A stretch of 64,000 nt of DNA from Codonopsis lanceolata (taxonomy: Eukaryota; Streptophyta; Magnoliopsida; Asterales; Campanulaceae): positions 25,621,817-25,685,816 of the forward strand of contig CM028377.1 in the NCBI GenBank assembly GCA_013146195.2, given 5' to 3'. This document shows positions 58,168 to 64,000 of the stretch, one piece after another (position 1 is the stretch's first letter; every line of letters starts with the position of its first letter). Position numbers and translations under genes: made by a program. The notes under the pieces are model-generated. The model saw only the letters and a program-made list of their open reading frames with translations, was not told the DNA's origin and searched no databases.

Positions 58168-58942
58168 CAGGGCCGGCCCAAGGGGGAGGCTGGGTAAACA
58201 AGGGATTTAGGCCTCAGCCAGTAGGAGGCCTCAATTTTTTTTTTAATTATTACTATTAGTACTAGGTTTCCTAAACTAAATGAATTGATAAACTTGCTAG
58301 CACATGAAATTAAAATAAAAATTATAAAAACAATTATCAACTCAAAGTATTTTTTAAAGTAGATTTGAACAATTTAAAATGTATCAAGATATTTTTGGTT
58401 TTTTTATTTAAAATTGAGAAATTAAGGTAATTGAATAATGAAAATTTAAAAGAAAATTGTCTTAACCTTGAAAATTCATTAAAACATAATGACAACTCTG
58501 ATATTGAGGGATTAAATCTATTTATGGAACTAAAAATTTTAAGAGAAATTATACAAGTAAAAAATGATACACCAAAGGACATACTTAATTATATATTAAG
58601 GGTTGATTCTTTTCCAAATGCAGAGATCGCTTATAGAATAATGCTAACAATTCATGTTGTTTTGGCATAAAGAAGTTTTTCTATGCTAAAATTAATAAAA
58701 TCTTATCTAAGATCGATAATGTCTCGACAAAGATTAAGTAGACTAGCTTTATTATCTATTGAAAAAGAATTGTTAAGTGAAATCGATTACAATAATTTAA
58801 TAAATGATTTTGCATCTCAAAAAGTACGAAAGATAAACTTTAAATAAAAATATAATAATTTTAATAATAAATTATTATTTACTTTAAAAATGTCTCATTC
58901 TATAGTTCGCTTTAGGCCTCCATAACGGTTGGGCCGACCTTG
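58168..58942 (+). mobile_element. hAT deletion derivative with 8-bp target duplication
   Basis: 775 bp, flanked by ATAAATTG at 58160-58167 and 58943-58950. Ends CAGGGCCGGCCCAAG and (inverted) CAAGGTCGGCCCAAC. Inside, 58431-58846 encodes the C-terminal end of a hAT transposase of the zinc-finger/TTF type: FPNAEIAYRIMLTIHVV, then after a TAA RSFSMLKLIKSYLRS and RLSRLALLSIEKELL, which is the dimerisation region. The N-terminal and catalytic parts are deleted, so it is non-autonomous. It is inserted in an inverted array unit. Confidence 0.9.
58431..58846 (+). pseudogene. hAT transposase C-terminal fragment
   Basis: The hAT dimerisation domain (hATC) end of a transposase. An in-frame TAA lies at 58668-58670 where the family continues with ERSFSKLK-like sequence. 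It ends VRKINFK before TAA near 58846. The start Met is only the first in the fragment. It cannot act alone. Confidence 0.85.
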
Positions 58943-59090
58943 ATAAATTGATGTTAGTTTTAAAAGTCATTAGATAAAAAAAACCCTCACATTTTATTAT
59001 CAATAGAAGAGTTGTATCTCACTCTCACCTTTTATTCTTAATAGAAGAGTTTTATCTCACATTAGTTACAAGTAATATTAGGTTTCATTT

Positions 59091-59353
59091 GTTTCACGAA
59101 AAACGTTTTCCGGAAAACTTTTTGCACGTTTTCTGATGTTTGGTAACATTAGGAAAAGAGGGATCAACATAAATCATTTTACGGTCAACGGAAAATAACT
59201 TATTTTCCTCCGTAGAATGATCTACGGACCATTACCTCCGTAAACCATTTTCCAAAGCAACGAATCTTTCTCACCAACAGACGCAAGGATTCTCTATTCT
59301 CTTCCTAGACGCTCTCTTCTCTCCCTCTCTCTGCAACGGACTGTTACAGGCAT

Positions 59354-59394
<41 letters not shown>

Positions 59395-60285
59395 GCACCT
59401 CTCTCTGTAACTGACTCAAGGCGCGCCTCTCTCTTCCTTCTTTGATTTCTTCTATTTCATCTCCAAAGCCATTAAGGCATGTGGGATGGTGATATGAAAC
59501 TAGAAACTTATCAAGGAAAAAATAATTAAGGCAAAGAAGACTTAGCCTAACAAGAACTTAACTCTTATGTTTATGTAGATGGTTAGTAAGCTTATTCGAG
59601 CATCGGTATTAGGTGCAACAGCATCGGTCATGGTTGTTGGTGCATTGTTCTAAAAAAAAAAATGCCCAACTTATCAACAAAGGGAGCCCCAAGTTAACCA
59701 AGAAGTTGCATATGAGAGATATATGAATAGTATCCTACGTAGAGGTGAGCGATACTGTATAGATCAAATTTGTATGAAGCCTTCTGCATTTTTCAAGTTA
59801 TGTCAAATCCTTGAGGAGAACGATTTACTTCGAAAAACCAAGAAAATGTCGTTAAGGGAGCAAGTAATGATGTTCCTACATGTGATTGGACACAATGTGA
59901 GATTTAGAGTGATCGGTGGACTATTCCATAGGTCTATTGAGACTGTTCATCGATACTTTAAAATTATACTAAGAGCAATCTTAAAATCATTCAAACTCGT
60001 GGTTAAACAATCGAATTGCTCAACTCCCCCAGAAATTAGAGATAACAATAGATTTTATCCATTTTTCAAGGTTAGTAAGGTGCAAATGAAATTTATATTC
60101 CTAAATTTGAATTTTTTTTATTTAGACCATGTAAAAAATTGAGAGTAAACATGGTCATGTATAGGATTGCATAGGAGTATTAGATGGAAGTCTTATACCT
60201 GCAAAAGTAAATGAGAAATTAGCTGGAAGATTCCGTGGTAGAAAGGGCGAAACTACACGATACATTACTATGAAATGGATTGGGA
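59091..60285 (+). pseudogene. PIF/Harbinger element with truncated transposase
   Basis: Probable left end TTA|GGTTTCATTTGTTTCACG. Coding begins near ATG 59579 (MVSKLIRASVLGATASVMVV), slips in an A-run at 59652, and is open at 59723-60142. There it has CMKPSAFFKLCQILEENDLL, REQVMMFLHVIGHNVRFRVI and FHRSIETVHRYFKIILRAIL, the N-terminal region of HARBI1/ALP1-like nucleases. After about 40 bases of probable intron or decay, GVLDGSLIPAKVNEKLAGRF supplies the first catalytic aspartate. The rest of the DDE domain is missing; at about 60287 the sequence switches to the duplicated block. A (CT)n run is at 59355-59393. Confidence 0.82.
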
Positions 60286-60286
60286 C

Positions 60287-61110
60287 AGTCCCTCCTTTAT
60301 TTATTTTGTTACGTCGGTGTTATCTTCCCCACGAGCCATCATGCGTCTTTAAAAATTGAGGTATTTTGTCCAACTATTTTCACTAAATTTCACTTTTAAA
60401 ATCCAACCAAATTAATACAATTGAACTGTCAATTTGTCATCCTCTTCTTTAAGATAACCACTAGTGTCGTTACTCACTTCTTCTCCAGCGACGTCACCAC
60501 CAAAGACCAAACATTCAATGACTACCACTACTACGGTGTACACCATAAAAGCCACAAGTCCAAAAAGAATGACAAAGTGGGTAGGTTTAGCCAGTGACGG
60601 AGATGAGTGAGGGAGGAGCGTATTGACAAAATTTCCCTTTGAAAATCTCATTGCAATTTATTGAAAAATAAATAAAAATGTCGGTTTATTTGTCTTTAAA
60701 AAGATAATGTGCATGTACCATAATACCCCTATGAATGTGTTACGTTAAATCATTAATGACATATGTTAGAGATAATGGACATTTGATGAATAAAGTGGAC
60801 CAACAGACGATACGTGATCAACAAATTTTGTACTGAGGTGAAAAAAAGGCAATATCATAAAACATGATCGTTTTTTCTAGGATTAATATATATTTTGGTC
60901 CCTGAACTTCACCTTTCTTCCTATAAAGATGATAGACGTTTTTTTATTTTCTATATTGGTCCATGAACTTCACTTTGGCTGACATATTAGTCCCTCAAAC
61001 TGTTATCTTAAAACAGAATCGTTAAAAAATATCTGAAGAGACAAAATTCTACTTAACCGAGTCTGATGAAGATCTACATGGCTAAGTTATTGCTGAGAAA
61101 AAAGGAAAAA
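60287..61110. repeat. Direct duplication, copy 1
   Basis: About 630 bases (60287-60916), plus a second block at 60950-61110, closely match 61684-62317 and 62440-62600. It starts GGGACAGTCCCTCCTTTA right at the end of the truncated Harbinger transposase. On the minus strand it carries the reading frame of the small one-helix ORF, but the start codon is changed. Confidence 0.85.
60415..60594 (-). pseudogene. Small one-helix ORF, start codon lost (copy 1)
   Basis: A reading frame of about 59 codons with AKPTHFVILFGLVAFMVYTV, a single strong membrane helix, and an acidic tail ending LKEEDDKLTVQLY. In copy 2 an ATG opens it; here that codon reads CTG. I do not recognise the family. Confidence 0.5.
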
Positions 61111-61683
61111 AAGTGACACTTTTATTGCTATAAGTAAGATAACTCTTTCACCGTTTCACACTATTAGTGACGGTTTTGATTTATAATGCAAAGTGACAAT
61201 TTTCAAAGTAAAAGTAACAAATTTAAGACTAAAAGTAACACATTTAGTGCCAAAGAGAAGTGAAATTATTTTTAGAGTGTTGAGAAAGTGTAATATTGTA
61301 ACTAGAACAAAAAACAAGGTGTTTAGAAGATGGTTTAGAGTGTAATCACTGTGAGATACTCAGATTAAAGTGTAAACACAATTTTGCTATAACAAATAGA
61401 TAATTATCTATAATATTTTTCATCAAAACATTTATACCAGGTTATTATGGGGATTTGCTCAACTGATACACAACATGTTCAAATTTTGGATTCCCCCCCC
61501 CCCATTGTAGGCTGAAGCCTCCAACATTTTATAAGTCTTTTTTTTTTTTGGGTTAAACACAGTTATTATTAATTTAGTAAAAAATCATTATTATTAAATG
61601 TGCCAAACGTTTTTGCACTTTACCATAATAGAAAAAAAATCATTCATGTGCTATGTTATTGCACTTTTTACAATTTTTATCAT
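61111..61683. other. Sequence between the two duplicate copies
   Basis: No gene seen. Contains a (C)11 run at 61494-61504 and a T-run at 61539-61550. Confidence 0.6.
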
Positions 61684-62600
61684 TATGGGACAATCTCTCC
61701 TTTATTTATTTTGTTACGTCGGTGTTATCTTCCTCACGAGCCATCATGTGTCTTTTTAAATTGAGGTATTTTGTCCAACTATTTTCACTAAATTTCACTT
61801 TTAAAATCCGACCAAATTAATACAATTGAGCTGTCAATTTGTCATCCTCTTCTTTAAGATAACCGCTAGCGCCGTTACTCACTTCTTCTCCGATGACATC
61901 ACCACCAACGACCAAATATTCAATGACTACCACTACTACAGTGTACACCATAAAAGCCACAAGTCCTAAAAGGATGACAAAGTGGGTAGGCTTAGCCATG
62001 GACGGAGATGAGTGAAGGAGGAGTGTATTGACAAAATTGCCCTTTGAAAATCTCCTTGCAATTTATTGAAAAATAAAGTAAATGTCAATTTATTTGTCTT
62101 TAAAAAAATAATGTGCATTTACCATAATGCCCCTATGAATGTGTCATGTTAAATCATTAATGATATATGTTAGAGATAATGGACATTTAATGAATAATGT
62201 GGTTCGACATACGGTATGTGATCAACAAATTTTGTACTAAGGTGAAAAAAGGCGATAGCATAAAATATGATCGTTTTTTCTAGGATTAATATATATTTTG
62301 GTCCATGAACTTCACCTAATGAAGATTTCTAAGTTATTGATGAGAAAAAGGAAAAAAATCCTATAAAGGACCAAAAACTAAAAATAAATGACTCCTCTCT
62401 AGATAAAAAGGAAAAGTTTTTCATTAAAAAAATTCTATATTGGCCCGTGAACTTCACTTTAGCTGACATATTAGTCTCTCAAACCATTATCTCAAACAGA
62501 ATCATTAAAAAATATCTAAAGAGACAAAATTCCCCTTAACTGAGTCTAATGAAGATCAGTGTGGCTAAGTTATTGTTGAGAAAAAAGGAAAAAAATTAAA
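61684..62600. repeat. Direct duplication, copy 2
   Basis: Matches copy 1 at roughly 92 percent, with offset about 1.4 kb. It lacks part of the 60916-60950 link and has an extra 120-base stretch at 62318-62440. Confidence 0.85.
61817..61999 (-). CDS. Hypothetical 60-residue single-helix protein
   Basis: ATG at 61999, 60 codons. N-terminal MAKPTHFVILLGLVAFMVYT continues as a run of V and I, so a signal anchor of about 24 residues begins at residue 7. The tail is acidic and polar (GEEVSNGASGYLKEEDDKL). The paralogous frame in copy 1 differs at about eight residues and lacks the ATG. It may be a captured gene end rather than a working gene. Family unknown. Confidence 0.35.
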   Translation of the reverse strand: MAKPTHFVILLGLVAFMVYTVVVVVIEYLVVGGDVIGEEVSNGASGYLKEEDDKLTAQLY

Positions 62601-62774
62601 ATTCAAAATTTTACTGGACCAAAAAAACTAAAAATAAATAAAAGCCTTTTTTACTCCTCTCTAGAGTTAAATATAAAAAGGAAAAGAAATAAAATTTAAA
62701 AAAATTCTTCCCACTCACCTTTCTCTCCCCCAACTCATTGACACACACACACATACCTTCTTCCCTTTCTTTTC
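62601..62774. other. Low-complexity sequence
   Basis: A-rich, then CACACACACACATACC; no gene seen. Confidence 0.6.
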
Positions 62775-62873
62775 CCCACCCACACCCACACCTAGATTCA
62801 TATTCTTTCTTCTTTCTTTCCCCTTTACCACCACCACCGTCTCCACTAAAACCAAGGTCACCGAGTTTGATGG
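62775..62873. repeat. Left arm of an inverted repeat around the PPR fragment
   Basis: Its reverse complement matches 63327-63424 at about 85-90 percent, sharing CTTGGTTTTAGTGGAGA and AAGAATATGAATCT. The spacer is about 450 bases and holds the PPR fragment. Confidence 0.8.
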
Positions 62874-63260
62874 TAGTGAAGGAAACGATCCATGTGGTGG
62901 AATGCACGGATGGCTTAACGGGTAAGGCCGGCGAAAATGAGGCAGCGGATGAAGACTGAGAAAGTGGTGGATGTGGGGTGGTCCATTTCGACGATGAGTT
63001 TCCAGGCGACGTCGAATCGCAGGATTTGGCCAAGATGTCAATAAGGAGGTCATATAGGAGGAGGAGGAGCAGGGGTGGTATGGCTAGGTGAAGAAGGAAA
63101 TAGCGATTTCTAAGGTGTTTTTGAGGTGAAGGAGGATTTGGTGGGTCAGGTGTGGGGTGAGGTTGGTGCTGCCAATGTCGTCGTTGATGGCATGAAATGG
63201 GTTAATGTTGTGGTGTTGGAGGAAGAGTTGGGATATCAAATTGGCTTCGGGAGAACTCTC
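62775..63260 (-). pseudogene. Pentatricopeptide-repeat gene 5' fragment
   Basis: On the minus strand, reading across frames, I see the typical start of a plant PPR protein: LTPHLTHQILLHLKNTLEIA and FFT, then a serine run, then DILAKS, then IVEMDHPTSTTFSVFIR and AFHHMDR. PPR proteins bind organellar RNA. A TAG follows FFT and several frame changes occur, and only about the first 130 residues are present. It is a captured or duplicated fragment, not a gene. Confidence 0.65.
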
Positions 63261-63326
63261 TTATCAAACACTTGCCTTACGCCTAGTCCAATTTCTTAGG
63301 CCATTAAGACAATTTACGAGGAACCC

Positions 63327-63424
63327 ATCAAACTCGGTGGCCTTGGTTTTAGTGGAGAGTGTGGTGGTGGTAAAGAGGGAAAAGAGAAAAAAGAATATGA
63401 ATCTGGGTGTAGGTGTGGGTATGG
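63327..63424. repeat. Right arm of the inverted repeat
   Basis: Partner of 62775-62873. A transcript across both arms would form a long hairpin with the PPR fragment in the loop. Confidence 0.8.
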
Positions 63425-64000
63425 CTGATGTGCGCAAAAACGCAACTCGGGTAAGAATACCCGACCGTATAAAGTAATAAAGTGTACATAAGTACGAATT
63501 ATCGATTCCACAAAGAATGTACATAATTTTCATTCCAACTAAGTACCAAAATCTGACTAACTAATTATATTTCAGCGAAAAAAAATGAATTAAGATCTGA
63601 AAATATAAACAATCTAAGAAAGCAATTAAAACTACACTAACGTGCAAGTGGTTTGGCAAAAACAAATCAAGATTAAAAATATGGGAGAGCAATATTTCTA
63701 GTCTAGCCGGTCTTTAATTTAATCTTCTTTTTTTTACTTTTTGTAACTCAACTTGGTAGTCGGGTGCACTTCAATATTCACTACAGGCTCTCGCATCTTA
63801 TAGCAAATCTAGCTGCAACTTCTAGTTTCGAGCTCTTGTATCTATGCACGATCTCCTCTCGGTCTCACGTAACACAAACAATTATCGTGATTTCGGAATT
63901 AATAGGACGGGCTTTCGCATCTTATTATATAATTCTAGTGATCATTTATTGGTTAGCTAGGTCATCAAAGGTATTAAGAACACAATAATAACCAAGCACG
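63425..64000. other. Unassigned TE-like sequence at the right edge
   Basis: ACTCGGGTAAGAATACCCGA at 63446-63465 holds a short inverted repeat (TCGGGTA/TACCCGA). TATCGATTCCACAAAGAATG at about 63501 resembles the leader region of plant retrotransposons. No ORF of protein-like composition. It probably continues beyond the window. Confidence 0.4.

Larger units (their letters stand above)
58121..59090 (-). repeat. Inverted part of the double-hairpin array
   Basis: From about 58121 the array reads in reverse: TTACCATTAGAAGAGATG, then ACATTGGTTATAAATTG, the hAT insertion, then GTTAGTTTTAAAAGTCATTA and two more TTAATAGAAGAGTTTTATCT-like blocks to 59090. The turn is a head-to-head junction. Confidence 0.75.

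Noticed and set aside
61494..61504. Run of eleven C as a regulatory element
   Set aside because: An isolated homopolymer, prone to sequencing error; nothing around it supports a function.
62715..63053. 112-codon minus-strand ORF as a real gene
   Set aside because: It is an out-of-frame reading of the PPR fragment; the correct PPR motifs lie in other frames and are interrupted.

Overview
The window is nuclear DNA from a flowering plant, probably a eudicot. It holds one intact single-copy-type gene, a 15-exon gene for the mitochondrial glycine decarboxylase P-protein (GLDP, 46156-52655), set among nested and decayed transposable elements. Every other coding-like stretch I could identify is retroelement or DNA-transposon debris, or a captured gene fragment.

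Left half (1-35465). All Ty3/gypsy material belongs to one minus-strand family with Tat-lineage features: a second RNase H segment, a G-patch after the protease, LTRs ending TGTAGACACC, and extra ORFs between pol and the 3' LTR. Three copies are present. G1 (1-1957) is an RT-RNase H piece. Element A (8532-26807) is nearly end to end. Element B (26808-35465) carries RT start, protease, gag and 5' LTR. A is inserted into the RT of B. Between the end of its pol and its 3' LTR, A carries two ORFs on the opposite strand: a multi-exon plant-mobile-domain (PMD) gene and a second ORF resembling DUF7745. B and G1 share a solo-LTR-like insertion at the same position in pol; in B it has a 5-bp target duplication. 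A copia element of SIRE type (2367-8531, entering from a 100-N gap) lies in the 3' LTR of A and keeps RT-RNase H remains, an envelope-like ORF and its 3' LTR.

Middle (35466-46155). A second SIRE element (36777-42744) is complete from LTR to LTR with a perfect 5-bp target duplication. It has lost protease, integrase and nearly all of RT, and contains a small hAT-like MITE. Between it and GLDP lie another hAT-like MITE, a Stowaway MITE and a 193-bp Mutator-like MITE with a perfect 9-bp target duplication.

Right part (46156-64000). After GLDP comes about 5.5 kb of an AT-rich array of roughly 85-bp units, each predicted to fold into two hairpins. The array is interrupted by Stowaway MITEs and simple repeats, and its orientation flips near 58120. 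A 775-bp hAT derivative with a perfect 8-bp target duplication sits in the inverted part. Beyond it are a truncated PIF/Harbinger transposase, a direct duplication carrying a small one-helix ORF, a pentatricopeptide-repeat gene fragment flanked by an inverted repeat, and unassigned TE-like sequence.

The signals most worth following are the antisense intron-containing ORFs in element A, the double-hairpin array downstream of GLDP, and a hairpin recurring in the LTRs and coding parts of the SIRE elements, whose stem is conserved while its loop varies.
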